DNA of 64,000 nt from Warburgia ugandensis (Eukaryota > Streptophyta > Magnoliopsida > Canellales > Canellaceae), in NCBI GenBank assembly GCA_035236585.1, contig CP141126.1:66379414-66443413 (forward strand), read 5' to 3'. Under the pieces are notes generated by a model. That model ran no database searches and was not told the origin of the DNA. It saw only the letters and a program-made list of their open reading frames with translations. The translations under genes were made by a program, and so were the position numbers. Shown one piece after another: positions 48,805 to 61,117 of this stretch; the stretch's first letter is position 1; every line of letters starts with the position of its first letter.

Positions 48805-51261
48805 TTATTGTTTAATCACAAATGCACGGATTATTATAGTATAACATGCGCAAGTACGGGTCAATCCCACAAAGACGCGCTTTAAGAATTTGGAGTTTTA
48901 ATAAAATTTAATTCTTCACAAATTGAAATTAAATAAAAAATTAACAAAAAGAGAAATTAGACTTTAGATGTGTTTAATCAATGAAATTATAGAGGTTTAA
49001 TCCAAAGCAAACAGAAATTTAACTAAAAAAAGAAGAAAATTTCACTTCCCTAGATTGGTTATCTTCAAATTCTGCACATCTAGTCTCCTAAATCATGATC
49101 AGCCTTCATCAACATGTTTCTAGAAGTTCTAATTAATGATTCACTAGAGGGATAAGGTAGATTCTAAAATTTCTGAGAGATCTAAGCTCAAAAAGAAATT
49201 TGAGATTGAACGGCTTAGATCTAAGTTTAGATTTTCATATTGATGATTAGTGATGATAAACATGCTTTACAATGTCCTATAACCCAGATCTAAAAGTTAA
49301 TTGAAAATCAGAATTGAAATGGATGAGAAATTGAAGATATCCTAAAATTAAAGTAGAAGCGTTGATTCAGTTAAACATGGATAGATAAAACAGTCCTGGA
49401 TTAATTGAGAATAACACAGTATGCTAATAATAGAATGGGAATAAAACAAAATGTAGATAAGAGCAAAAAATGTAAATAAAAATTTTCTACTAAGGGCAAA
49501 AAGAAAAATTTCCTTGAAACTTTCTTAAACTTTATGTAAAACAGAAAAAGAGACAAGATGAAGATGCTGGAGTCGATGGAGGTACTGGCTTGTGATGGAC
49601 AGAGAGGAACGACTGGGAGATGACGCAGATTTGGGTAGGTGGCTAGTGGTGAACGGTGTGGCATCGCCTAGTGCCGGTGGAGATCCGAGCTGTACGCCAG
49701 GCTGTGTAGAGATAGAGGGAGGCAGTGAATAGGATGGCTACGTGCGATCCGGCAGTAGAGGAGCCTGGGGGATTGTCTGGTTGAGACGTCTGGGAACTGG
49801 GTGGTGGAGCATGTCCTAGCGCGGTGTGGTGTTGAAGTAGAGTCGGTGTAGGATCACCGGTCTGTGTGCTGGCTGATGATGAGATGACGCCTAGGCCAGT
49901 GAAGATGCAGGGAAAATCGGTGATGGGGAGAAAAGAGGTATTGGGCTGCTTCAATCGAGCTGGAGTGCAAACGCAAGGAGCGTGGCTTCCTCAACTTGGG
50001 CAAGTGCGATGGAAGTAGGGGATGTGGGGCTGGGGAATGAGGTCGGTGACTGGCAGAGGCAACACATGTGAGAGGTGGACAGGAGACTGGAGAGAGGAGA
50101 AGCTTGGCCGATCTATTCCTGCAGACACCTCATCTGACGCTATGGAGAGTGCCTATTGCTAGTGCATTGAAGGCTAAGATTTCGGTGGGAGCAGAGAAGG
50201 AGCAGGGGATGCCAGATGACTGGTAGGCGATGAGGGAGAAGGGTAGTAAAACTGGGAAATAGAGGAATGACAAAGAAGGGGAAGGAGAAATGCGGTGTCG
50301 AGTCTGGAAATTGGGAGCAGTGTGGTGGAGCAGTGAAGTGGGGTGCATAGAGAGAGAGAGATGTTTGGACGGTGATGTGAAAGCAAGGCAAAGGGCTGGT
50401 CTGTCTGATCATGATTGACCTGCGAAAAAAAATTAACTGAGGAGTGAAGCAGACGCTGAGAGGTGAGGTCGTAACAAACAGAGGAGGAGGAAGTGGAGTT
50501 TGGGTTCTAGAATGGTTTCCTATTGGAAACCCAAAAAGGAAAAAAAATGGTGGGAGAAAAGAGAACAGAGGTGGGTGGGGTTATCTATGGTGATGGCTGG
50601 GTTGTCCATGGAAGAAAAACCACAGAGAAGAGGTAGAGAAGAGGTGAGCATGGAGTAGAAGTGAGGAGAAGTAGAGCTCAAGAAAAAAATAGCCCAGGAG
50701 AGGTGGAGAAGTGGTAGAGAGAAAGAGGGACGTGAGAAGAGTTGTCAAAGAGGGATGAGACTGAGAGATAAATGATGTGAGGGAGAGAGGGGAATAAGAA
50801 AGTGAATAGTAAAGGAAAGGGGTGACTCCTCCCACGGGCTAGCCAAAGGAGATTCCCAAAAAGAAGAGATTTCTTCTATTTGCCTTATGCTTTTCCTTAT
50901 GGGAAAGAGTTTGTTTCCACTTTTCCTCTCCTATAATTAGAACTCATCTTCTTTTAGGAAATCATGCCATCCTTCTTTATTGATTTTCAAAATGATCTGC
51001 ACTATGGAAATTCCATTTGAACCATCCAATTCTCCTTTAGTTGATCTGCAAGATATTAGACTAGATCAGAGTCATTAAACTGTACATTAAACATTTGATT
51101 ACCTCAGATGATCGTTTGACTATTAATTTTAACAAATTAATGATTGGATGATCAATTGGAGCTAAATTCAAAATCAAGCTAAAATTTGTAAATTTGAATG
51201 GTTAGATGATCCAATTGAATGCTAAATTAGGGCTATTTGGACTAAAATTTAACAGTTAACA
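48805..51261 (-). mobile_element. A3 5' LTR
   Basis: On the minus strand it opens TGTTAACTGTTAAATTTTAG at 51261, like the other A3 LTR at 41203, and ends near the PBS. About 2.46 kb, with one unit of the segment that is doubled in the other LTR. Its start also matches the A2 LTR at 13352. Confidence 0.85.
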
Positions 51262-51777
51262 CTAATGTTATTGGGAAAGAATGAAAATGATGATGAAAAG
51301 CCATTCGACACTAGAAGAACAAGAGAGAATCTAATGTTATATCCATAATTCGTTCCCCATCAGCTTTCTCGACAAGAGTGAAGCAAAAACCCTTTGTTTA
51401 ATTGATGATCAATGAAGTTTTTTCCAAACCTTTTAGGGAAAATAGTAGCAATGATGATTGCATGTGTTCGATGATGGAAAGGGGAAAACCTTAATTTTTT
51501 TTAAGAATAATTGACTAAAAATTAAAAAAAAATCATTTAGACTATAGATCAAGGAAAACCTAACTCGATTCTACCATCCACATTGTGAATTGACATGATT
51601 TGGAGAAGATTTGGACTAAAATAGAAACATGCAACTATTTTCGACATTTTTTTTCCAGCACTTCTTGTGCTCAATTTCATAGTTTTTTATCACATTATAT
51701 AGAGTTGCCATGACTATTCAAAGTTGGTTGTTTGATGGGTGTAGAAATATTACATATTTACCCTCACATTTGGAATT
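51262..51777. other. unassigned stretch between A3 and B2
   Basis: AT-rich, without ORFs or recognised repeat ends. It should be whatever sequence A3 inserted into, but I could not match it to the chromovirus LTR on the other side of A3. Confidence 0.35.
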
Positions 51778-54112
51778 TGTTAAGCACAAAAATTACTTAA
51801 TTATCATTAATTGGGATTAATTCTACTATTTTGTAGGTCTAAGACAGCAATAAAAAAGCCAAAAATGACCAATTTTACCCCTAAAAGAGAAATTCACATT
51901 CCGAGCTATAGAATGGATTACACATGCCATAAATGAATACTTGGAGGTTTAGAAGTATCAATGAATGTCATTGTTAAAGTCAGAATTGCCAAAAACCCAC
52001 TCAAATGAGGATTAAAAGGTAGCAATTTTCAAACTTATGCACACATGTCACTAACCTTAGAAACTTATGGAAAAAGCTCAATTCATATATATTGGAATCA
52101 TATAAAAATGATAGCTTCTTAGAAAAAAAAAAAAAAAAGGGACCACATGAAGACTTTTTTACTTATTTTCTTTCTCCTACTCAACCAAAAGCAGAAGATC
52201 AACCAATTATTGTATGTCTGATCCATACAAGGTATTGAAGTAGAATTTGTTCACAAGAGCATACGAAGATCCACAAGAATCAAGGATATTCATACTAAAG
52301 CAATCATATCCAATGATGGAGAGAAAATGAAGTATTAACGAAGATCTAAATGGGATCCCATTCATCGATTCAATGGTGAGTATGGTTCAAAAGCAAGGAT
52401 TGAAGTGAAGGAAAGATTAAAAACCTAGCTACCTTTCCTATGTTGAAAAGTCAATCCAAAACCCTAAAGGAAGGAAGATCTCAACCACCCATCTTCATCC
52501 AACATCCATCTCATCATATGGTTTCTAAACACACACACACACCCTGTCTGGAAATTATTACACCCCCTGCCCCCTTTAAGACACTTTCTAATTTTAGAGA
52601 CCCTTGAATTCCATCACCTACTTTCCATTTCCCCCACTTTCCTTTCCCACTCATTCCTTACCTTTCCATTATGTTACTTCTTTCTTTTTCCACACCTACT
52701 TTCCATTTCCCCCACTTTCCTTTCCCACTCATTCCTTACCTTTCCATTATGTTACTTCTTTCTTTTTCCATGTGACCACCTTCCATTTCCAATCCTGAAC
52801 ACCCACTTGAAAAAGATACCCCCAACCTACCCACCTTCAAAGTTTGACCAAAGTCAAACCACCTTCCTTATTCTTCTCTCTTCCTTCCCTGTTAAGTAAT
52901 TCTCTTTCCTAAACACTCGAATCTATTTTCCTAACCACCTTACACTTAACTTTCCATCTCCCACTCCATTTTCTTATCCTACCCATGCTTAAATTCCATA
53001 CCACTTACTCAAAAAGGAATTCACGCCTCCCGTCTCCTTAGTTTCCCTTTCTCTTATCACTTCTCAACCATTCAATATCCTTTCATCTTTAGATCATGAC
53101 CATTCATCCCTAGGGCTTCCTTTCCTCAAAGCATATAAATAATAAGTGAAAAAAAAGAAAATTGTTTTATCTCTTACCTTTCCCTTCTACATGAAAGCTA
53201 AATCTAAGTGAAGTAGAGGGAGAGAGATCACCTTTACCAAGGCTCCCCTAAGATCAAAGACAATCCATTGGAGAAGAGGTAAAGAAGCTCTTTCATCCCA
53301 ACTTCCCATTCTTCCTCATTTCCCCTTGTTTCTTTCCCATTCTTCACCCACCACCCATCTCCCTTTAATTTTAAATACACTCCACCACACTTCCCTTCCA
53401 CCCTTCTTCACTTTGACATGCATTCTTTATGTTTTAAGCATTTCACCTTCTATCTTTTCTCTTTCTTTATGATTTGGGAATTAAGGACAATGGAGAACAC
53501 CTTCTAATGTTACTAAAGGAATCTTTTAATTCTTAAGCATGGTTGAGGATTTCATTGGGTTTGTAACATGCTGGGTTAAAGAGATGAGAGAAGCTTGGTG
53601 TAGATAGTATACTTTGGGTTGAATGTAAGTGTATAAGCACTTCTTGAGTCACAACAAGAAGACGGTAAAGCTGATTTGAAGCCCCCCCAAAAAAAAGGAA
53701 GAGGATGTGTAAAGAGACTTATTAAGTGACACTATGAAGGATTCCTATAGTGGTCATTTAAAGGAAGTTTCTTTATTTGCTTTATTTTTCTTTTCTTTCT
53801 TGATTATAATATTTGTAATTGAATCTTCATTAGTGAAAAAATTACTTTCCCTTCCATAGTTAGTTTACTTTCTTTCAATGCTTCACATCTTTATTAGTTT
53901 CCTTACATTAGTTTATTTTCTTACTTTGAATTAGTTGCTTAGATTAGTTGTTCATGTTTAAAGTTCCCCCTTTCTTTCCTTGTTGTTTAGGTCAAAGTAA
54001 AGCAATTTAAGTTTTAATGAGCTCTTATTTATCAAGTATTCTTCATGAGACTAACGTGTGTTTATTGATTCTATACTCCAATAGACCCACATCCAATTAT
54101 TAAGACACTTCA
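51778..54112 (+). mobile_element. 5' LTR of Athila-like element B2
   Basis: It opens TGTTAAGCACAAAAATTACT, typical of Athila/Tat LTRs, and ends CACTTCA six bases before a PBS at 54119. It is 2335 bp, non-coding and pyrimidine-rich at 52590-53420. It contains a perfect 78-bp tandem duplication and a 15-A run near 52125. No 3' LTR of B2 was identified. Confidence 0.7.
52615..52770 (+). repeat. perfect 78-bp tandem duplication
   Basis: Units 52615-52692 and 52693-52770 look identical base for base. Both are pyrimidine-rich ('cacctactttccatttccc'). Absence of differences inside an old LTR points to a late slippage or unequal-exchange event. Confidence 0.95.
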
Positions 54113-54118
54113 AATTTT

Positions 54119-54136
54119 TGGTGGCACTATCGAGGA
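54119..54136 (+). other. B2 primer-binding site
   Basis: TGGTGGCACTATCGAGGA is close to the Athila tRNA-Asp PBS TGGCGCCGTTGCCGGGGA and follows the LTR end directly. Confidence 0.65.
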
Positions 54137-55835
54137 CTTGCAATGGAGTTTTAATTAAATTTGGGTTGTAATGCTTTATATCTAGTCATAGATTAGGGTT
54201 GCATATAGTTAGTTTTCATACTTTCCTTATTCTTGTTGAATTTGATACTTTCATTTTAATTTATGTAGGATGTTGGAGAAGAATGAAGACTTGGAGGAAG
54301 AGCTTAGGATAGTTTCTATTTTTATTATTTAGGTGGATAATAATGAGGATGTGCATGTAAATTTTTATACAATATAGTTCATTTAAATTTAAAATAAAGG
54401 ATTGTAATAATACAAGTCAAGGGTGGGCCATCCTAACCTGGAAGAAGAGGTGGCCTCTACATGGTCCCACCCTTGTATGAGAAGACTATTTCTGAGATTC
54501 TATTGTAAGTTTCCCTAACTTCTTTCCAATTCCTAGATTAGGTTACATTTGGATGGTAGTGTAGAACATATAGAAAGTATTTTGTTACTTGTTTTATTAT
54601 AGGGTTTACATTAGATTTACTACTTTCCTTGCATATTAGAGCATGTTTACATGCTTTAAGGTGAATATATGTTTAATGAACTACATGGGAATGCTTAAAA
54701 AAATTAGTAAGGGCAACCATCCCTACAAGATCAAGGGTATATATGATTACCATCCCTTGGCCCACCTAGGTTAAACATCACCTTACGTGTAACCCTAGCT
54801 TAAGCAATTAATTTAAAATCAACCTGGAAGAGACCTTAGCAACTTACGAGCTTATAGGACCATTTTGGAAAGTGTCCCCTACTTAATTATCTATGTTAGT
54901 ATTTAAACAATTAGCTCTACCAATATAGTTGATGACTCAGTTCAACTACGGCTGACTGGAAAGGGTGCGAAGTAGTTGATCAAGGTAGGATCTGACTAGT
55001 AAACATTAGGGCAAGTCTAAAAAAGAGGAGGGTATATCTAGGTTAGGAGTAACCTAAAAGCTACTCCCCAAAAGAATGTAAAGTAAAATCAACTGGTCAA
55101 CTTGTTTGCCATAGGGTTAGGATCTATTATGTGCCTTTGCTTGTTTGCATCATTAAGCATATACATTATCTAGTTTAGGTTTCCCTTAGGCTAGGTAGGA
55201 AAAAAGTACTCTTTGATTGTATACAAACAACTTGTTTTCATTGTATACAAAGTAGAGTCAACATAGGTAAGGTCATAATAATCAAGAAGATTTAGAAACA
55301 CTTGTAGAAACATGGTCAATGAAGCAGTAGAGCATAAGCCTTTTAAGAGACTATTTCATACAGGTAGAATTTAACTCCCCCTCATGTATAGAGTCACCTA
55401 CAATTAATGCATAACACTTTGAGGTAAAACTGGGTCTCATCCAAATTCTACCAAATTTTGATGGTCTAGATAATGAGGATCCTACCACCATGTCGAGGAA
55501 TTCCTTGATATCTGAGCTACATTTAAATACCAAAACTTTTTTGATGATTGTATTAGGTTGTTGTTATTCCACTTCTCTTTAGAGGGTAAAGTGAAGCCAT
55601 GGTTGAATTCATTAGACATTGGGTTGTCACTGCTCGGGAGCAATTAGCTAAGAAATTCCTGAACACATTCTTTATAATCCACAAAATCAATGCCCTCCAC
55701 AGAGAAATCATATTTTTTTAACAGAAAGAAGGTGAGCATTTTTATAAATGCTAGAAAATGCAAAAGGAACTATTGCTCAAGTGTCTACACCACATTTTTG
55801 ACAAAAGGCAACTAATACAAGATTTCTATGAAGGT

Positions 55836-55840
55836 TTGAC
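55836..55840 (+). repeat. target-site duplication TTGAC (left copy)
   Basis: TTGAC directly before the LTR start TGTAATGACC; repeated at 58532-58536. Confidence 0.92.
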
Positions 55841-56257
55841 TGTAATGACCCCAATTTTTGTAATATTAAAAGGCCATGAAAAGTTCAGTTTTAAAGATAA
55901 GGGAATTTTGGTCATTTCACTAGTTTCCTTGACTAAACCTAGGAATCTGGTCCTAAAAATGGTTTCATTAGATGCGTCTCAGAAAAATAAATCCAACGAG
56001 ACCAAAATCACCCAAAACAGAGTTAAAATGAGCAAGTTATGGCCCTTTGAAGTTCAGGGGCAAAATTGTAATTTTTACAAAAACGGGTTTAACGACAAAA
56101 CACAGGGGCCCATTTTGATATGGACACCCTTCATCTTCAACCTCCTAGAGGCTTCTGGAACGGCGGTGTTTCAAGGAGAAACCACCGCCATTCTGGAGGT
56201 TTCTCCACCGCCATTCAAAGGCGGTTAGAACCCCTCTAGAACCCTCTTTAAAAGCCT

Positions 56258-56265
56258 TATAAATA
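56258..56265 (+). promoter_or_regulatory. LTR TATA box
   Basis: TATAAATA, 417 bp into the LTR. The related minus-strand LTR has the same octamer 403 bp in. The purine-rich sequence after it (from 56285) would be the start of the transcript. Confidence 0.6.
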
Positions 56266-56499
56266 GAGCTCATGGGCGCCTCTAATGGCAGCCCAAAACC
56301 TTGGAGAAAACCCATCGTGGAGCAGTGACCTAGAGGGGAAAATGAGGAGAAAAACCAAGCAACGAGCCAGGTACGTCCGAGATCGCTCAAAACCCATCTC
56401 CCCCATAGTTCCAAGGTCAATTTCCCTAAGTTTTTGCATGAAAAACCATGCAAAATGGAGCCCGGGAGAGCCACCAAGGACCCAGGGACGTCCCCTAGG

Positions 56500-56740
56500 C
56501 CGCACTGGTTCGACAGGGTAGAACCAGGGTGTCCTGAGAATGCCCCGGTCCCCCATTCGATGCAGACGTTCCAGTCGGAACGTGACGCATCGAACGCATC
56601 TGAAGAAAACCAACAGGCATGTCCGGGGACGTGCCCGCTAAAGAGGAAGACGGGCTGAAGAGTGCCGCGTGTCTGTAGACGCGCCCGCTGAGGCGCCCGC
56701 TGCAGACGCATAGCGCGCTAGCAGAGGCGTCGTTTTTGGT
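56500..56740 (+). promoter_or_regulatory. CpG-rich block of the solo LTR
   Basis: CpG-dense sequence with GACGC and GCGCCCGCTG words, about 250 bp downstream of the TATA box. A 188-aa minus-strand frame (56145-56711) across it reflects GC content rather than a gene. Confidence 0.55.
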
Positions 56741-58067
56741 TGTTAAGGAAGCCAAGGTGCATGACATTGACGCGCAGTGCCCTAGCATTCCGTCTTTTAA
56801 TTCTTAAGGGTCTTATGAACGTGCGACACTAAAAAGCTTATAACTTGAGATCTAGAGCTCCGATTGAGGCATCGCAAAAGGCGTTGTGTCTGTGTTGACG
56901 ACGCGGACACATCCAAACCATAAAATCCCTAATCAAGGCTTAATCAAAAGAGGGCATGACCCTTAGAATAGGATGGTGGCGCGTGGCCACTAGAACTTTT
57001 GAAAACTAAGGATACCAAGGCCCAATTAGGACCTTAGGACACCCATAGGCATAGGGATGGACCCCTAATGCTTAAGTAATAAGACCAATTACTCTAAAAC
57101 CCATAAATGATAGGCCAAACTAACCTTGAGTCCCCAAACCATGTTCAGGAGCGTACGAGGACAAGAGGGTTAACACGACCTAGCCAGGTAGGTGCTTTAT
57201 CACTATTAGATTCTTTTAAAAGAACTATTATTATTTTGAGAACATATGTTTTAAATATATGACTTGATTTGCATGACTTAATTTAGCATGCATGATAAAT
57301 GCTTTGTACATAGCCATGTTTTGAAATGATTGCATATACATTATGCACATATATGGGTTACAAACAAGTGCATACATTGCATGATTTAAGTACTTTCAAA
57401 GATTGCATGTCCTTGAGGGTTGCCAAAAGACGCTGGAGTGCCGGGGGCCAAGCAGTTGTGAGGGACCCAAAGAGGACAAGTTTTAACAAGAGGTTTTGGC
57501 TTCTTTAATCGTATGTGATTTGGGCAAGTAAGCCTGTGGGTGCTATGCCAAGGGGTTTGGATTGGCCACCCGGCCTCTACCACTAATAGGTGGATGGGTA
57601 CCACGCCCAAAAAGAGGCAAGTCCCTACGTCAACTGCATGTGGTACAGGGGGCTACCACTGGTGTCATGGCACTGGGTTGACGTGTCATAGGCCCCATGG
57701 AGGCTATGACCGAGTGTCCTCAGGTACCCGGGGACCACACGGCGAGGAGGTCGTGGGCATAGTGGACCCTATGGTTTGATGAGTTATGTGCATTTTATAT
57801 AGCATGATATGAGGTTGGTCGACCATACCATACTAAAGATCCATGAGTTGGACTCCATGAAGCATTTATTGCATATCATGATGTCATCATATATATGATA
57901 CTTTCAATTTTGGATTATGTGATCTTTTAAGTCATGAGTATTTCAGTTGATTATGGATTCTTATACTGATATTGAACTCGAGTATTCAAACATATGCATA
58001 TTTTGAATGAGCATATGATTTTAAAACGCCTCATGCATTTATAAAACTAGTAGTGATAGGCTCCTAC

Positions 58068-58086
58068 TGAGTATATTATATACTCA
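58068..58086 (+). promoter_or_regulatory. conserved LTR dyad (7-bp arms, 5-bp spacer)
   Basis: TGAGTATATTATATACTCA, a near-perfect palindrome 445 bp before the LTR end; the counterpart of 1173-1191 and 31394-31412. Confidence 0.5.
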
Positions 58087-58531
58087 CCCAATCCTTAACA
58101 TTTTTCAGACATCAGTAAGCACTCAAGGACAGGATACGTCCGTATATATCATGGTTCAGGACAGCTCCACTCACAAAAAGAGGACATCTATGATAGTGCT
58201 ATGAGCAAGTGAATCCAAAAGGAAACAAATATACATGTAAGTAAACACTCAACCCTTTGGACATGTGTTTGTACTTAGTCACAGTTGGGCTGTGCGTTAT
58301 GACTGGAAAGACCTGGGGAAAAACATTTATGATTTCTGAAGTTTTTCAAAAACTACCTTAGTTGTTGTGAAAGCAAATGACACTCAGGGTTTTCAAAATG
58401 AGTTTAAAAACAAAAGATTTTCCACTGCATTGCATGTTTCTTTATAGAATGGTTTTCAAATAGGGATGCATCCTGCCTTAGGAAGTTAGGTATTGCATTT
58501 AAAAATGCATGAGAAAACCCGGGTCGTCACA

Positions 58532-58536
58532 TTGAC
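58532..58536 (+). repeat. target-site duplication TTGAC (right copy)
   Basis: Matches 55836-55840 exactly. Confidence 0.92.
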
Positions 58537-61117
58537 CCCACAAAATTAAAGTACAATTGATGCCACTAGTGGTGGGGCACTTTGGTCCAAGAGTTATGTG
58601 CAGGCATGGAACTTATTTAAAAATTTATCTAAAAATTCTTAACAATGGTATTATTCTACTCAAATAAAAAGATTTTCATAGCTTGGAAGGAAAAGCAATA
58701 CATATGAGATAGGGGCCACTCATTACTTTTATAACAAAATAGACATATTGACATATAGGATAGATAATATTGATAGTCTTCTTACCAAATTAAGAAAAGT
58801 TGTGTTAGCTAGAGAATCCATTATGCAACCTCCACCAAAGGTGTGTTCAATATATTCTATTACAACACATCCTACCACTTCATGCCCCTCTAGCTTAGTA
58901 TTCCTTGATAATTTTTGGAGCAAGTGAATGCATTAAAATGCATTCCAAAATCCTATCAATAATCCGTATTTTGAGAAAAACAATTTTAGATGGGCTAGGC
59001 ATCCCAATTTTTCATGGTCTTAGAATAATCAATGGGGTGTACCTAGATTTATATGGTCTCATCAACCTTTTCCTAGAGCCACAATTCCACAGTAGCAACT
59101 AACTCTACTAAAGCCATTTTCTCCATGACAAAGGAAACAATCTTTAGAAGAAACCTGAGTTTATTTATTCGGAGAAAAGAAGATTTCCATAGTGATGTTC
59201 AACAAAAAATGCAAACCTACTCATGATCTATTGCACAAGAGTACCAAATGGGTCCACTAGCTAGTACACTTAATGATAGGAAAAAGGAATAATTTCCTAG
59301 TCAGCTTATGTCAAACCCTAAGGATTAGTATGAGATTGGCACAACTTCTGGTACATAGCCATTCATGAATAAACCCAGTCCATAGCTACCATTAGGACTA
59401 GAAACACAATAGCTAAGTAAGGATGACTAAGGAAAATGAGCAAATTCAGGACAATGAGAGCCCTATAAAAATATAGGAAGGGAAAAGAGAAGAAAAAGCC
59501 ACGTCCTACTTCTCCTCACCCTAATCCTGAACTACATTATATTATAAAGGCTTCATTTCCTCAACACTTAAAAATGGATAAGAAAGAGATTAATTTGGAA
59601 AAGTTAATGGATGTGTTTAAATAGGTGACTATAAATATTCCATTGCTTAATGTAATTAAGGACACCCCTTCTTATGCTAAGTTTCTGAAGAATCTATGCA
59701 CTCATAAGATATAAAATCAAGCGTAGAAGAAAGAATATCTTGTCAAGCAAGCTAGCTCAATCCTTTAGCTCAACACCTCACTGAAGTATAAAGATTCAGG
59801 GTGCCCCACTATCTATGTGTGATTGGGGAACGTAAAATTAATAGGACATTACTTGATTTGTGGTCGAGTGTTAAACTTTACCTTATTATGTATATATGGA
59901 ATTAGGTTTAGACGAGATGAAAAGGACTACCACCACACTACAATTGGCAGATAGATCAAATAAAGTTCCTCGTAGTGTGGTAGAGGATATACTAGTTTAG
60001 GTTGATAAGCTTTTATTTCCAATAAACTTCCTAGTCTTAGATACATAACCTATACAGAACCTTGATAATCAAATTTCAATCATTTTGGGATGTTGGTTCT
60101 TAGCCACATCAAATGTATAAATTAATTATAGGAATGGAACCATGTAGTTGTCTTTTGGAAACATGGACATTAAGCTCAGTGTCTTTCATATTGGACAACT
60201 AGACTCCAAAGGACCTTTTGAAGTTAATATGATATAAATTCTAAAATTATTATCATCTTCCATCTCTAATCCTCTACTGACTTGTCCCACTCATTTTGAA
60301 TTTGATGATTTTAACATAGACATTTCCATTAACGAAGTATATGGTTTATTTGATACTACAATATTAATGAACACTTCTAAATGGAAAGCCCGAGTAGGAC
60401 CTAACCCATCTCCTAAAATTTTATTTGTACATGTAATTGACCAAGATAGATCAAATTGGAACCTATCACTTTTACTCGATGATCCCCAATGTGAGAGCCT
60501 ATGTTCATGTGAAACCTTACCTGTCATTGCAGAACCAAAGGAAGAGTCAATTGATGTTATGGCCAAACATCAACACACTCTAGGGTGTATAGAAGATAAT
60601 TAGGAGGGTATAAGTCCTACTATTCCTGTACCTCAAGCTAAAAATTGACAAAACCTTTAAGGAAGTGCAGAGTGAGCATAGCCCTAATTTTCAGAAAGAT
60701 ATAATAAAGGAGGAATATTTTTAACTTTTCGATGATGGCATTCAATATACCCAAATTGACCATTCAAGGGCTAAGTCACCTCAACTTGGTGCCATCAAAT
60801 TTAGATTCATGGTGGTCAATCATGTTTTATTATTGTCACCACCATACATCTCTAGGTGAAAAATGTACATTGAATACAATGAAATTTTGAAATGGAGTAA
60901 GTTTTTTAAAAGCATCTTCTTAGTTAGTTTAGGTTCAAGTTAGGTGTCATAGTGTTGCGTTTGCAATCACTATATATTTTGCATGATTGCAGACATCAAC
61001 ATATCAATGTACTAACCTAGTGGTGCAGGTACTATCTTTCTCACCCTTTCCTCTTGGGATTGCTATTTCATTTGTCTGTGGTATGTAGTTCTAAACATTG
61101 AGGATAATGTTTAATCA

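Larger units (their letters stand above)
38481..51261 (-). mobile_element. Athila-like element A3, two LTRs with gag-pol
   Basis: This is the most complete element in the window, about 12.8 kb on the minus strand. In its own order: 5' LTR (51261-48805), PBS (48800-48781), leader (to about 47640), gag (47640-46640), protease and linker (46627-45500), RT (45500-44690), RNase H (44660-44380), integrase (43900-42850), a 1.6-kb non-coding 3' region without a visible env gene, PPT (41215-41204) and 3' LTR (41203-38481). The LTR pair is about 88-90% identical by eye over a sampled section, so the insertion is old, probably several million years or more. Coding parts are broken many times. The low-coordinate boundary is less sharp than the other. 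Confidence 0.88.
55841..58531 (+). mobile_element. solo LTR, chromovirus (Del/Tekay-like)
   Basis: A complete 2691-bp LTR, TGTAATGACC...GTCGTCACA, with TTGAC on both sides, inside the gag of B2. Its last 1636 bp match the LTR at the left edge of the window at about 97-98%, so the family was active comparatively recently. Its TATA box (56258), CpG-rich block (56500-56740) and dyad (58068) follow the layout of the LTR at 30993-34105. It has no gag-pol attached, so the two original LTRs recombined into one. Confidence 0.95.
54137..61117 (+). mobile_element. Athila-like element B2 internal region (split by a solo LTR)
   Basis: The leader (54137-55390) shares the 'ccatcctaacctggaaga' block with B1. 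Gag starts near 55390 and is interrupted by the solo LTR (55841-58531), continuing at 58532 (LTPQN-type text) through 59500. Then come NINIPLLNVIKDTPSYAKFLKNL (about 59630), a protease region with TLLDL at 59850 and QISIILG near 60080, and the protease-RT linker (60290-60640: FNIDISINEVYGLFD, ETLPVIAEPKEE, GISPTIPVP). No RT or integrase is recognised after it. The Athila landmark 'aaacattgaggataatgttt' lies at 61093, next to the CACTA end. Fossil, broken many times; possibly a non-autonomous type. Confidence 0.75.

Noticed and set aside
38401-51266. CTAAT on both sides of A3 as a possible target duplication
   Set aside because: The left copy lies 80 bp from the recognisable LTR edge and a 5-bp AT-rich match is likely by chance.
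56145-56711. 188-aa minus-strand ORF
   Set aside because: It lies antisense in the solo LTR over its CpG-rich block; it has no domain and the related LTRs do not keep the same frame.
57326-57779. Short ORFs repeated at 431-884 and 57326-57779, suggesting a conserved small gene
   Set aside because: Both lie at the same place in two copies of one LTR; conservation reflects recent common origin, not coding constraint.
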